DNA of 64,000 nt from VRUE01 sp035605695 (GTDB lineage Bacteria > Actinomycetota > Thermoleophilia > Solirubrobacterales > 70-9). Both the position numbers and the translations under genes were made by a program. Of this stretch, positions 18,182-27,106 are shown piece after piece; position 1 is the first letter of the stretch, and each line of letters starts with the position of its first letter. Where the stretch lies: assembly GCA_035605695.1 (NCBI GenBank), contig DATNGZ010000077.1, positions 1 to 64,000 of the forward strand. Direction: 5' to 3'. A model generated the notes under the pieces. It worked only from the letters and a program-made list of their open reading frames with translations. It had not been told where the DNA came from and made no database searches.

Positions 18182-18729
18182 TGCTGCGGCGTTTGCCGAC
18201 CAAGCTCGCCGGGACGGTCCTGCTCGAGCCGGCCGTCCACGGCGACGAGCGGGGCTTCATGGTCGAGACCTACCGCCGCGACCTCTGGGCCGAGCACGGG
18301 GTCGATGTCGAGTTCGACCAGCACAACCACTCGCGCTCCGCCAAGGGCACGCTGCGCGGGCTGCACTTCCAGACCGAGCCCGGCCAGGCGAAGCTGGTTC
18401 GCTGCCCGCGCGGCAAGATCTTCGACGTCGCCGTCGACCTGCGCCGCGACTCGTCCACCTACGGCCAGTGGGAGGGCTACGAGCTCGACGACGAGGCCCA
18501 CCGCCAGCTCTTCATCCCGGTCGGCTTCGGCCACGGCTTCGCCGTGCTCAGCGATGTCGCCGACGTCACCTACCTCTGCTCCAGCACCTACGACCCCGCC
18601 ACCGAGTCCGGCATTGCCTGGGATGACCCGGGCGTCGGGGTCGAGTGGCCGGTCGCCGAGCCACTGCTCTCCGAGCGCGACAAGACCGCGCCGACCCTCG
18701 CCGAAGTCGGCGAGACGCTCCCGTTCTAG
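18181..18729 (+). CDS. rmlC: dTDP-4-dehydrorhamnose 3,5-epimerase
   Basis: 182 residues, cupin fold of normal length. It epimerises C3 and C5 of the 4-keto sugar. GDERGFMVETYRRD, FDQHNHSRSAKGTLRGLHF (the catalytic histidine is in RGLHFQ) and VPVGF-like FIPVGFGHGF are all family signatures. GTG 18181 overlaps the rmlB TAG by one base (TAGTG). It closes the rhamnose operon. Confidence 0.95.
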   Translation: MLRRLPTKLAGTVLLEPAVHGDERGFMVETYRRDLWAEHGVDVEFDQHNHSRSAKGTLRGLHFQTEPGQAKLVRCPRGKIFDVAVDLRRDSSTYGQWEGYELDDEAHRQLFIPVGFGHGFAVLSDVADVTYLCSSTYDPATESGIAWDDPGVGVEWPVAEPLLSERDKTAPTLAEVGETLPF

Positions 18730-18750
18730 AAGCGGACCTCGATCGCGGGG

Positions 18751-18756
18751 TAGCCT
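18751..18756 (+). promoter_or_regulatory. Putative -10 element TAGCCT for the acyltransferase gene
   Basis: Ends 7 bases before ATG 18764. It implies that the acyltransferase has its own leaderless transcript rather than belonging to the rml operon. Confidence 0.5.
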
Positions 18757-18763
18757 TGCCGCG

Positions 18764-19915
18764 ATGAGCACGGGCACGAGCGAGCGGATCCACTCGATGG
18801 ACGCGCTCCGCGCCTCGACCATGTTCCTGCTCGTCCCGGTCCATGCTGCGGGTCTCTTGGCGCTCAACGGTTACGACGGCGCGTGGGCGACCGCGCTCTA
18901 CTGGTTGGTGCACGTCTTTCGCCTGCCGCTCTTTTTCGCGATGTCGGGGTTCTTCCTCGCTTTCCTGCTCGGTCGCAGGGGCGTGCTCAGGACGATCCGC
19001 AACCGCAGCCTGCGGATCCTTGTCCCCTTGGTCCTCGCGCTGATAACGCTGGTGCCCCTAACCGTGTTTGTCGCGCGGGCGACGGGGATTGTGCTCGCCC
19101 CCGGGCGCGACGCACCGAGCGGCATGCCGCTCAGCCTCGAGCCGAGCTTTCTCTGGTTCCTCTGGTATTTGCTGATCGTTGACTCCGTCGCCGTCGCTGT
19201 CTACATCGTCAACCCGGTCCTCGTGCGGGCGGTCGGAGAGCGCTTGCGACGTTTGGTCGTATTTTCACCAGCCGGAGTCGTGCTGCTCGCGGTTCCCACC
19301 GCGCTTGCCCTCTGGTCGGCACCAACCTGGACCGCTGAGCCGAGCAGCAGCTTCGTACCTGTGCCCTCCGTGCTCGCCTACTACGCGTTGTTCTTCGTCT
19401 TTGGAGCTGTGCTGAGCGCCCATCGCGGCCTGATCGCCAACGCGAGTCGCAACGCCTGGCGTTGGACGGCCTGTGCGCTCGCGGCAACTCTGCCTGCGGC
19501 GATCCTCTTCGCACAGCACATCGCGGCGGACCGCAGTTCGGGAGCAGGTTTGCACGCCGCCGGGCTGCTGATCTACGCGATCGCCACCTGGTCCAGCTTG
19601 CTTGGGCTGATCGGCCTGGCCGACCGGTATCTGAATCGGCCCTGGCCGGCGCTTCGTTACCTAGCCGACGCCTCTTACTGGATCTACCTTTCCCACATGC
19701 CCGCGGTGGTTCTGCTCGTCGCCCTGTTCGGCACCACGGCGTTGGGAGCGGCACCCCAGTTTGCCCTGGTTGCCGGGGGCGCGTTGGCCTTCTCGCTGCT
19801 CACCTACCCGCTGTTCGTTCGCCATACCCTTGTCGGGCGGCTCCTCAATGGGCGGCGACAACGACGCCACCAGAAGGTCCGCACTGAACCCGTCCTCAGG
19901 GGTGTTGCCGGTTGA
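18764..19915 (+). CDS. Membrane acyltransferase, acyltransferase-3 family
   Basis: 383 residues with about ten transmembrane segments. It opens with the family signature RIHSMDALRASTMFLLVPVH, whose histidine is thought to be catalytic, and FRLPLFFAMSGFFLAF. ASYWIYLSHMPAV near the C-terminus is also typical. These proteins O-acetylate or succinylate surface sugars using acyl-CoA. The gene has its own TANNNT element and overlaps the convergent GT2 gene by 20 bases. Confidence 0.9.
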   Translation: MSTGTSERIHSMDALRASTMFLLVPVHAAGLLALNGYDGAWATALYWLVHVFRLPLFFAMSGFFLAFLLGRRGVLRTIRNRSLRILVPLVLALITLVPLTVFVARATGIVLAPGRDAPSGMPLSLEPSFLWFLWYLLIVDSVAVAVYIVNPVLVRAVGERLRRLVVFSPAGVVLLAVPTALALWSAPTWTAEPSSSFVPVPSVLAYYALFFVFGAVLSAHRGLIANASRNAWRWTACALAATLPAAILFAQHIAADRSSGAGLHAAGLLIYAIATWSSLLGLIGLADRYLNRPWPALRYLADASYWIYLSHMPAVVLLVALFGTTALGAAPQFALVAGGALAFSLLTYPLFVRHTLVGRLLNGRRQRRHQKVRTEPVLRGVAG

Positions 19916-20786
19916 TGCCCTTGGCGGCTGTGATCGCGAGGCTGGTCGCCAGCTTGGCGCCAATCCCGGTGTAGACCGCCGCGTTGAGGAGCGGGTTGTG
20001 CTCGGCGGCGTCGAAGCGTCGGTAGAAGCGGCCCATGCCGCGGTGGAAGGCGATCTCCTGTTTGGGCGCCCGCCGCTTGCCGCTGGAGCCGCCCTTGACG
20101 TGCAGTGCCACTCCCGCCGGCTCGTAGAAGACCTTCCAGCCCGCCTGCCAGAAGCGCCGGCACCAGTCGAGGTCCTCCATGTAGAGCCAGTAGCCCTCGT
20201 CGAGCAGGCCGACCTCGCGCACCGCCTCGGCCCGGCAGAGCATGAAGGCGCCGTTGACGGCGTCGACCTCGCCGGGGTCGTCGTCGCCCAGATGGGTTGC
20301 CCGGTACTGGCTCAGAGAGCCCGAGGCGTCGTCGCCTCGGCCTACACCGGTGAAGTGGGCGAGGGCGCTGAGCGGAGTGGGGAAGGAGCGCTTGCAGGCG
20401 TGGTCGAGCTCACCCGACTCGGTGACCAGCTTGCAGCCGACCATGCCTATCCGCTCCTCCGAGCGCAGCCTTGCCAGGGCGGCGTCGAGCGTGCCGGCGT
20501 AGACCTCGGTGTCGGGGTTGAGCAGCAGTACGGCCGCTGCCTCGTCCTCGCGCAGGACGACGTTGTTGGCGGCAGAGAAGCCAATGTTTTCGCGGCGGAT
20601 CAGCCGCACCGCCGGGAACTCGCGTCCGACCATGTCGGGAGTCGAGTCGGTGCTGCCGCTGTCGACCACGGTCACTCGCATCTTCCCGCTCGCTGGATGC
20701 TCCTCCAGCGAGCGCAGGCAGCGCCGCAGCAGCGCTTCGGCGCCATGGCTGACGATGACGACCTCGAGGTCGAGCTGACTCGGCAT
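19896..20786 (-). CDS. GT2 family glycosyltransferase
   Basis: 296 residues, GT-A fold. Motifs: LEVVIVSHGAEALLRRCL at the start, VTVVDSGSTDST, LLLNPDTEV (metal-binding acidic motif) and LYMEDLDWCRRFWQAGWKV. This pattern is typical of rhamnosyltransferase-like enzymes of O-antigen clusters. It is the last gene of the minus-strand operon polymerase - initiating transferase - GT2, 11 bases after the preceding gene. The C-terminal 40 residues are mildly hydrophobic and may touch the membrane. Confidence 0.92.
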   Translation of the reverse strand: MPSQLDLEVVIVSHGAEALLRRCLRSLEEHPASGKMRVTVVDSGSTDSTPDMVGREFPAVRLIRRENIGFSAANNVVLREDEAAAVLLLNPDTEVYAGTLDAALARLRSEERIGMVGCKLVTESGELDHACKRSFPTPLSALAHFTGVGRGDDASGSLSQYRATHLGDDDPGEVDAVNGAFMLCRAEAVREVGLLDEGYWLYMEDLDWCRRFWQAGWKVFYEPAGVALHVKGGSSGKRRAPKQEIAFHRGMGRFYRRFDAAEHNPLLNAAVYTGIGAKLATSLAITAAKGINRQHP

Positions 20787-20797
20787 CGCTGGATTCT

Positions 20798-22294
20798 CTA
20801 GTAGGCGCCGTCGCCGCGGACGATCGCCCGCGGGGTGCGCAAGAGGATCGCCAGGTCGCCGGCGACCGAGAGGTTGTCGAGGTAGTCGCGCTCCATCGCC
20901 AGTCGCTCCTCGAAGGTGAGGTCGCCACGGCCATAGACCTGCATCGGCCCGGTCAAGCCGGGCTTGATCTCCAGTCGGACCCGCTGGCGCTCGTCGTAGA
21001 GGGCGACCACGGCCTCCTCCTCGGGGCGGGGCCCGACCAGCGACATATCACCCCTGAGAACGTTGATCAGCTGCGGCAGCTCGTCGAGGCTGGTCCGCCG
21101 CAAGAACTTTCCGGCGCGGGTGATCCGCGGATCGTCGACGATCTTGAAAGCGGGCTCGTCGAGCTTCTCGAGGTCGACCAATTCGGCCAGGCGCTCCTCG
21201 GCGTCGGCGACCATGGTGCGGAACTTCAGCATCGTGAACGGGATCCCGTCCTTGCCCGCCCGTTTCTGGCGGAAGAAGACGGGCGCGCCGGAGTCGATCA
21301 CGATCAGCAGCGCAATCAGGACCAGCAGCGGTGAGAGGATCGCCAGCATCAGGCCCGAGACGAGTACGTCCAGGCCCCGCTTAAGCGCCAGAGTCGAACG
21401 CGGCGGGTCGGAGAAGCGGAAGTCGAGTACCGGCAGCTCGGCGAGCCGGTTGAGCTCGATCCCCGGTCCCAGTAGCCCGTAGTGCTTGGGCAGGAAGGTG
21501 AGACCGAGGCCGGCCGCCTTGCACTCTCCGATCAGGTGCTCAGCGTCGCGCTGGCCCATCTCCTGCTCGGCGACGACGACGCGCTCGACGTTGTGTTCTC
21601 TCGCCACCCTGGATATCTCCTCCACCGAGCCCAGCCGGGGAAGCGAGGCGCGGCGGTCCTTATCACGTGGCTCGGAGAGGTAGCCGACCAGCCGCAGGCG
21701 TGCCTCTGGGTGGGTGGCGATCCGCCGCGTGACGGCGTCGGCCAGCGTGGCCGGGCCGATGACGATGCCGATTGCGACCCCAGTCAGGCGTTGCCAGACG
21801 AAGCGCAGCACCCCCCGGGCGACGAAGCAGGCGAGCACTGCGCCGATCCCGACGATGATCGCGCTCTTTGCCGAGAGGGGTCCGACGGGGCTGAGCCACA
21901 GCAGGCCGTCGAGCACGATCGTGCCGAGGGCGCTGGCGGAAATCAGCGAGGGCAGCTCGTCGAGCGTGCTGTGGCGGATGCGACGGTGATCGTTGTCGTA
22001 GAGCCCGTGCAGCTTCAGGACCAGCAGCCAGGCGGGCGTGAAGAGCGCGGCCCAGAAGAGCTTGCCGACGTCGGTGGTGGAGGTGAGGGCGGTGGCGACG
22101 CAGAGTGCGGCGAAGATCGCCATCCAGTCGCCGGCGACGAGCAGGCGCCGCAGCAGGGCCCCGCGGCGGCGCGAGCCACTGGATCCGGTGAGACCAAGCC
22201 GGTTCGCCATCTCGGTCGGGGCGCGGGGCGCCGTCTCGGGCGCCGCCGGCGTCGCGGCCTCGCTTGGCGCTGTGCCGGTCGCTTTGGCGTCCAT
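20798..22294 (-). CDS. Polyprenyl phosphoglycosyltransferase, WbaP/WcaJ type
   Basis: 498 residues. It starts lipid-linked glycan assembly by moving a sugar-1-phosphate onto undecaprenyl phosphate. An N-terminal four-helix membrane part is followed by a nucleotide-binding-like domain (VAIGIVIGPATLADAV) and a C-terminal catalytic part after another membrane segment. The catalytic part has KRAGKDGIPFTMLKFRTM, RRTSLDELPQLINVLRGDM and SLVGPRPEE. ATG 22294 overlaps the stop of the upstream polymerase gene as TGATG. In-frame ATGs at 22306 and 22321 would only lengthen the disordered N-terminus. Confidence 0.92.
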   Translation of the reverse strand: MDAKATGTAPSEAATPAAPETAPRAPTEMANRLGLTGSSGSRRRGALLRRLLVAGDWMAIFAALCVATALTSTTDVGKLFWAALFTPAWLLVLKLHGLYDNDHRRIRHSTLDELPSLISASALGTIVLDGLLWLSPVGPLSAKSAIIVGIGAVLACFVARGVLRFVWQRLTGVAIGIVIGPATLADAVTRRIATHPEARLRLVGYLSEPRDKDRRASLPRLGSVEEISRVAREHNVERVVVAEQEMGQRDAEHLIGECKAAGLGLTFLPKHYGLLGPGIELNRLAELPVLDFRFSDPPRSTLALKRGLDVLVSGLMLAILSPLLVLIALLIVIDSGAPVFFRQKRAGKDGIPFTMLKFRTMVADAEERLAELVDLEKLDEPAFKIVDDPRITRAGKFLRRTSLDELPQLINVLRGDMSLVGPRPEEEAVVALYDERQRVRLEIKPGLTGPMQVYGRGDLTFEERLAMERDYLDNLSVAGDLAILLRTPRAIVRGDGAY

Positions 22295-24207
22295 CAGCAG
22301 GTCCATTCCCCGGTCAGGCATGCCGCCTGTGGGTTGAGTTGGCGCGCCCGGTTCAGATCGGCTTCAGCGGCAGCGCTTTCGCCGCCCTCGTGCTCGACCA
22401 GGGAGCGCAGGTAGTACCACCGCCAATTTCGGTCCTCGCGTTCGATCGCGTGGCTGAAGTGTTCGACTGCGGCGGGATAGTTCCCTTCGCGTTCGGCGAG
22501 CAGGCCAAGCTGGACGTAGGGCGACGCGGCCCAGGGCTCAATCGAGCGGGCCGTGCTGGCGTGATCGATGGCGGAGCTGAAGTCTTCCCTGGCTGCCGCG
22601 GCCCGGCTGGAGTCAAGCTCGTGTTCGACCAGCAACGGTCCGACCAGCGCAATCGCCGAGACCCAGGCCAAGATCACAGCGGTGACGGTCAGGGCGAAAC
22701 GTCGGCTGTCCGCTTTCGTGTTCTCCTGGCGGCGCGGATCGGCGGCGATCTGGCCGCAGCGTGCGGCGACCACGATGCCGCCGGCGAGGAAGAAGAACGC
22801 GCCGAGCCCGGCGATCTCCCAGAACCAGTCAAAAGCGGCACCGACCGCAAAGGCGAGCATCACGGCCAGCAGGGCCGCGTAGCGGTCGCGTTGTGGCTCT
22901 GCCGCGGCGCGCCTGGCGGAGAAGGCGCACCAGAGCAACGTGCCAATCAGGCCGAGTACGAGCAGTCCACCGATGACGCCCAGCTCGGCGAACGCCTCGA
23001 GGTAGAGGGAGTGCGCATCGTGGACCGGCAGTTCAATCGTGCGCAGCTGATCCCAAGAAAACTGGTAGGTCCCGGCGCCATGGCCGAGGATCGGCTTTTC
23101 GCCGGAGGCTTCGATCGCCACCTTGTAGAACTCGTGGCGCCCGGCGCCGGAGAGATCGGCGAAGTGTTCTTGTGGATTGCTGGTTTCGAATTGAATGTCG
23201 GGGCTGGAGAACTGATCCCAGGCGCGGCCGCCGACCGCCACCACCGCGGCCAGGACAATCACGGCGCCCGCAAGTGCAATTCCTTTCAGGACCCTTGGAT
23301 TGCGGGAAATCGCAACCGCCCGCCCGCTCAGAGTGCCCTCGCGCCGCTCCTCCCAGCGCAGGGCCGCGAAGAGCAGCAGCGAGAGGGCGATGCCGGCGAG
23401 CAGGATCAGCAGCACGGTTACGCCCTGGTCGACCGCCGCCTGGGTCTGGTGGGAGAGATTGTCGGCAAGGCTGTGTCGCGCCTGTACGGCCAGTACCGCG
23501 GGCAGGGCTCCGATCGCACCAATTGCCAACGTCGCGAAGAGCCAGAGCCGGTCCCGGGAGAGGGCGATCAGGCAGCCGCTCGCGACTACGATGGAAAGCA
23601 ACCCACCCCGCGAGTAGGTGAAGTAGAGGGCGAGCAGGCAGACGGGAATCGCCGCGACCGAGAGCCAGCGCAGGACGCCCGACACAGCCCGGCGGCTGGT
23701 CCAAAGCAGCAGCGCGACCCCGATGCCGAACACCGCCCCGTTCGCGTTCCAGTAGCCGAGGGGGTAACTGAGCCGCGGCCCGCTGCCAATCGTATTTGCA
23801 ACATTTAGTACATGCGGTAGCAACCGCCCACTGAGCCCCAGTAGGGCGACCAGCGCAGCAGCAATTGCTAGACCTTCAGCGAAACGTTGGCGCCTTTCAT
23901 CGGTTTGGGCGATTAGGAATGCAGCAAGGAAGAACCCGAGATAGACCATGATGCGGTCCGCCTCAATCACGCTGAGCTCGACTGAACCCGACCAAAGGGA
24001 TGAGATTGCACACAGCAGCGACAGACAGACGATCAGTCCGCCTGCCCAGTACAGGGGTCGCTCTGGCTTCACGGCCGATCCCGCGCCAAAGACCAGCAGC
24101 GCGACTACAACCAGCCATGCAGCAAGGCCTGCAATGTGACGGCTGCTCACATCAAAGCCACCGCCAGCCAGGGCCAAGCCGCCGATCAATGCGACTGGGG
24201 CGATCAA
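22294..24207 (-). CDS. O-antigen ligase/polymerase-like protein with TPR-like tail
   Basis: About 637 residues. Around twelve transmembrane segments carry the family hallmarks SYPLGYWNANGAVFGIGVAL, YFTYSRGGLLS and a large loop ending ILGHGAGTYQF with VHDAHSLYLEAFAELG, typical of O-antigen ligase (Wzy_C) proteins. The last 110 residues form helical pairs (AIDHASTARSIEPWAASPYV, AAVEHFSHAIEREDRNW) that read as TPR repeats. The start is uncertain. The open frame reaches 24321 but would overlap the divergent secreted-protein gene, so TTG 24207 is used. Confidence 0.82.
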   Translation of the reverse strand: MIAPVALIGGLALAGGGFDVSSRHIAGLAAWLVVVALLVFGAGSAVKPERPLYWAGGLIVCLSLLCAISSLWSGSVELSVIEADRIMVYLGFFLAAFLIAQTDERRQRFAEGLAIAAALVALLGLSGRLLPHVLNVANTIGSGPRLSYPLGYWNANGAVFGIGVALLLWTSRRAVSGVLRWLSVAAIPVCLLALYFTYSRGGLLSIVVASGCLIALSRDRLWLFATLAIGAIGALPAVLAVQARHSLADNLSHQTQAAVDQGVTVLLILLAGIALSLLLFAALRWEERREGTLSGRAVAISRNPRVLKGIALAGAVIVLAAVVAVGGRAWDQFSSPDIQFETSNPQEHFADLSGAGRHEFYKVAIEASGEKPILGHGAGTYQFSWDQLRTIELPVHDAHSLYLEAFAELGVIGGLLVLGLIGTLLWCAFSARRAAAEPQRDRYAALLAVMLAFAVGAAFDWFWEIAGLGAFFFLAGGIVVAARCGQIAADPRRQENTKADSRRFALTVTAVILAWVSAIALVGPLLVEHELDSSRAAAAREDFSSAIDHASTARSIEPWAASPYVQLGLLAEREGNYPAAVEHFSHAIEREDRNWRWYYLRSLVEHEGGESAAAEADLNRARQLNPQAACLTGEWTC

Positions 24208-24222
24208 CGCCGCCGTTTGGTC

Positions 24223-24228
24223 TAGTCT
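24223..24228 (+). promoter_or_regulatory. Putative -10 element TAGTCT for the small secreted protein gene
   Basis: Ends 8 bases before ATG 24237, consistent with a leaderless transcript also covering the glycoside hydrolase gene. Confidence 0.5.
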
Positions 24229-24236
24229 TGCCCGCC

Positions 24237-24830
24237 ATGAACTTCGGGAAGCGCCATCGCCCAGGCCCAGCTCGCGGCCGGGCTCTGTTTGTTTCGATGT
24301 CAGTGATTGCTCTGCTGGCATTGGCTTGCTTTCCCGTTTTCGCTCAGGCCGAATGCGTGAGCTCGAGCTGCGTGCAGTACACCGAATCCATTCCTAACGC
24401 GGAAGGCGGAAATCCGTCGACCCCCCACAAACATTCGCCGGTTGCCAAAGCTGCGGACAATGGAGGGGCATCGGCGCCGACCGACAAGGCCGGCAATCCG
24501 CCTTCGGATAGCGAAACGGACGAATCTGCTGAAAATGGATCATCTTCAAAGGAAGGTGGGGTGCCCGCGACCGGTAACGGAGGCGGCACGGGGCAGGGTA
24601 GCCCAGGGGGCAGCGCCAACAACGGGTCCAAGGCCCCGGTGCAGCACGGCGGCCAGAACGCTGTTGGGGCGCCTTCCTCTCATTCCACCAGCGGCAGCAG
24701 CTCCTCGCCTCTGGTTCCGATCCTGATCGCAATCGCGATTCTCGCCGCGGTTTCGGTCGGGGCCGTGATGATCAGGCAGCGGCGCCAGCGGCGCGGACCG
24801 ACGCCTGCCGCCTCGCCGAAGGCGAGCTAA
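24237..24830 (+). CDS. Small secreted, C-terminally membrane-anchored low-complexity protein
   Basis: 197 residues; family not recognised. It has a signal peptide (basic start, then SVIALLALACFPVFAQA with likely cleavage after AQA), a short cysteine-bearing head ECVSSSCVQYTESIP, and a Gly/Ser/Asn/Pro-rich linker of about 110 residues. A C-terminal transmembrane helix (VPILIAIAILAAVSVGAV) is followed by a basic tail RQRRQRRG. This is the design of a wall-spanning surface protein. Four bases separate it from the glycoside hydrolase gene, so they are probably co-expressed. The cysteine pair could form a disulphide outside the cell. Confidence 0.8.
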   Translation: MNFGKRHRPGPARGRALFVSMSVIALLALACFPVFAQAECVSSSCVQYTESIPNAEGGNPSTPHKHSPVAKAADNGGASAPTDKAGNPPSDSETDESAENGSSSKEGGVPATGNGGGTGQGSPGGSANNGSKAPVQHGGQNAVGAPSSHSTSGSSSSPLVPILIAIAILAAVSVGAVMIRQRRQRRGPTPAASPKAS

Positions 24831-24834
24831 CCCC

Positions 24835-25986
24835 GTGTTGCCAGGTCGGAAGCGCCCGATTGGGAAAGTGCGTGCCTGGACGGTGTCCGTGGCGATCGTC
24901 TTCGTCTACGCCGCGGTTGCGGCGTCTCCGGCGGCCGCGCTACCGGGAAACTTCTGGGGGGTATCCCCGCAGGCGACTCCCAGCTTTGAACAGTTTCAGC
25001 GGCTGAAGGCCGGAGGGGTGGACAGCGTTCGCGTCCCGATCGGTTGGAGCGCGGTCGAGAAGGTCAAGGACGGTGCTCCCGACTGGTCAAGCGTCGATCC
25101 GCTGATCAGTGGGGCCACGCAGGCCGGCATAGCGGTGCTGCCCTTTGTTTACGGAGCACCCTCATGGGCGGTGGCGTCGGCGATAGTTCCTGGCTCGCAC
25201 GGAACATCGACCGCGCCCAGGACGCTGCCTGTCAAGAGTGGATCTCAACGGAGTGCCTGGACCGACTTCCTCAAACTAGTTGTTGAACGCTATGGCTCCG
25301 GTGGGGGCTTCTGGGCAGCCAACCCGGGGCTGCCCGAACAGCCGGTCCGCACTTGGCAGATCTGGAACGAGCAGAACTTCAAGTACTTCGTCGTGCGTCC
25401 GAATCCGGCGGACTACGGCAAGCTGGTCAATATCTCCTACGGCGCAATCAAAAGCGTCGACCCAGCGGCGAAGCTGATCCTCGGTGGAATGTTTGCGCTA
25501 CCCAACGAGGCGAACCTGAAAGTGAAACCTCCGCAGGCTTATTTCGCGACCGATTTCCTCGACCAGCTATACAAAACAACGCCCGGGATCAAGTCGAAGT
25601 TCAGCGGCGTGGCCCTCCATCCCTACACCAGCCGCTACCAGAAGCTGATTCCCGACATCGAAGAATTCCGCGCGATCTTGAAGCTCAATCACGATGCCGG
25701 TAAGGGTCTCTGGATTACCGAGATTGGCTGGAGCTCTCAGCCCCATGCCGGCCACGATGGATTCGCCAAGGGTCCCGCGGGCCAGGCGACGCAGCTGAAG
25801 GGTGCTTTCAAACTGTTCAAGCAGAACCAGGTCAAATGGAAGCTGAAGCAGATCTACTGGTTCTCGGTTGACGACCAGCCTGGTGCCTGCAACTTCTGTG
25901 ATGGCACCGGACTCTTTGGCGAAGGTTTCGTGCCGAAGAAGTCCTGGTTCGAATACGTCAAGTTCGCCGGGGGCCAGCCTCGCTGA
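24835..25986 (+). CDS. Secreted glycoside hydrolase, clan GH-A-like (GH5/GH39 type)
   Basis: 383 residues. The N-terminal signal sequence (TVSVAIVFVYAAVAASPAAA) is followed by a TIM-barrel hydrolase domain. Residues 174-181 read WQIWNEQN, with Glu179 as expected acid/base. Residues 295-299 read TEIGW, with Glu296 as expected nucleophile. GVDSVRVPIGWSAVE and VALHPYT are further barrel strands. The substrate is unknown; trimming or release of the locus's own polysaccharide is plausible because hydrolases are common in exopolysaccharide clusters. It follows the small secreted protein gene by four bases and converges on the nucleotidyltransferase gene. Confidence 0.85.
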   Translation: MLPGRKRPIGKVRAWTVSVAIVFVYAAVAASPAAALPGNFWGVSPQATPSFEQFQRLKAGGVDSVRVPIGWSAVEKVKDGAPDWSSVDPLISGATQAGIAVLPFVYGAPSWAVASAIVPGSHGTSTAPRTLPVKSGSQRSAWTDFLKLVVERYGSGGGFWAANPGLPEQPVRTWQIWNEQNFKYFVVRPNPADYGKLVNISYGAIKSVDPAAKLILGGMFALPNEANLKVKPPQAYFATDFLDQLYKTTPGIKSKFSGVALHPYTSRYQKLIPDIEEFRAILKLNHDAGKGLWITEIGWSSQPHAGHDGFAKGPAGQATQLKGAFKLFKQNQVKWKLKQIYWFSVDDQPGACNFCDGTGLFGEGFVPKKSWFEYVKFAGGQPR

Positions 25987-25990
25987 GGGC

Positions 25991-27106
25991 TCAGGGCCGC
26001 CGCCGCAGCAGCCGCCGGGCCGCGTAGGCGGGAACCTGCGAGGGCCGCTCGAGCCCCCAGAAGCCCTGCATGTAGCGGACGAAGCCGGTGAATCCGGGCT
26101 TCGTGCCGTCGAGCGCCGCCTGAGCGCGGTGCCGCTCCCGGAACCAAGCGAGCATTGCCAGGGAGCGCCGCGACGAGGGGGCCTGGGCGAGCGCCTGGTG
26201 CGCGCGCCGCTCGCCGCGGCTTACCGGTGTTTGGGCGAGCGTCCGCACCGCTGCCTTCGGCACCGCTGCCTCCAGGTCCTCGGCCAGGAAGTTGAGAGAG
26301 TCGGCAAAGGGCACCGTGAGGCGCCCGCGCCGTGCCATTGCTACCAGGCGCTCCCAGTCAAGCTGCTCGCCGCCGACCGCGATCACCTTGAAGGCGTCGG
26401 CGGCCCAGCGGAGGGGGTGGACAGGGTTCCAGGCGGCGCCGTGTGCGCAGACGTGCAAGAGCTGGTCGGCCGGGTTGAGGACACGGACCCGGGCGCCGGC
26501 GACCTCCGCCACGATCGACCCCCGCCAGAACTCCTCGTCAAGCCCAGCCCGCCAGAGCAAGCCCCGGTGCAGATCAACCTCTTGGCCGTTGGGGTCGCGA
26601 AAAGGGAGCGAGTGGCGCACCGTCAAGAGGCGCTCCGGGTCATCTGCGCTCGCCGCAAGCCCCGCCCGACGCAACGCCTGCACGGCCTTGCCCACCTGCC
26701 CTGGCGCAACCGCGAGGTCGACATCGCCCAACGGCCGCGCCCCCGGGTCCATGTAGGCGACGCTGATCAAGGCCGCTCCCTTCAGCGCCAAGGTCTCTAC
26801 GCCGGCATCGGCAAGCGCCTTAATCGCTTTTCGCCCCAGCCTCAACCCGAGTTGGTTGCCGGCCCAGCTGCGACGGTAGACGCCCTTTAGTCTCCCAGCG
26901 TCTGGGTCCGCAGCGAGCTGCGGCGCGAGATTTCGGTAGAGGAGTGGGAGCAGGCGGTAGGAGCCCTCGTCGATCGTGTCGAGGTCTGGTTGCAGCTGGC
27001 GCCATTCGGTCCAGGCCGAGAACGCTGGCTCTTCGCTCCAGAGGCTTGCCCGCAGCAGGAGCAGCTGCGTCGGTGAAGGCATCCACGCGGCTCGCGCGCC
27101 GCTCAT
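25991..27106 (-). CDS. Uncharacterised nucleotidyltransferase-fold protein (NTP_transf_5 type)
   Basis: 371 residues. The core has the nucleotidyltransferase signature: ETLALKGAALISVAY followed by GARPLGDVDLAV, where the D-x-D pair would bind metal. Downstream come VDLHRGLLW, LNPADQLLHVCAHGA and RWAADAFKVI, which match the NTP_transf_5 family. Members occur in natural-product (for example lasso peptide) and polysaccharide clusters; their reaction is not established. ATG 27106 overlaps the stop of the ABC transporter gene by four bases, so the two are coupled. Confidence 0.82.
   Translation of the reverse strand: MSGARAAWMPSPTQLLLLRASLWSEEPAFSAWTEWRQLQPDLDTIDEGSYRLLPLLYRNLAPQLAADPDAGRLKGVYRRSWAGNQLGLRLGRKAIKALADAGVETLALKGAALISVAYMDPGARPLGDVDLAVAPGQVGKAVQALRRAGLAASADDPERLLTVRHSLPFRDPNGQEVDLHRGLLWRAGLDEEFWRGSIVAEVAGARVRVLNPADQLLHVCAHGAAWNPVHPLRWAADAFKVIAVGGEQLDWERLVAMARRGRLTVPFADSLNFLAEDLEAAVPKAAVRTLAQTPVSRGERRAHQALAQAPSSRRSLAMLAWFRERHRAQAALDGTKPGFTGFVRYMQGFWGLERPSQVPAYAARRLLRRRP

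Noticed and set aside
22264..23808. Long plus-strand open frame opposite the polymerase with TPR-like tail
   Set aside because: Antisense to a well-supported membrane protein; the translation is charged low-complexity sequence without any motif.
24208..24321. N-terminal extension of the larger polymerase to ATG 24321
   Set aside because: It would run opposite the signal-peptide region of the divergent secreted protein, which is convincingly coding. The hydrophobic core starts only at about 24207.
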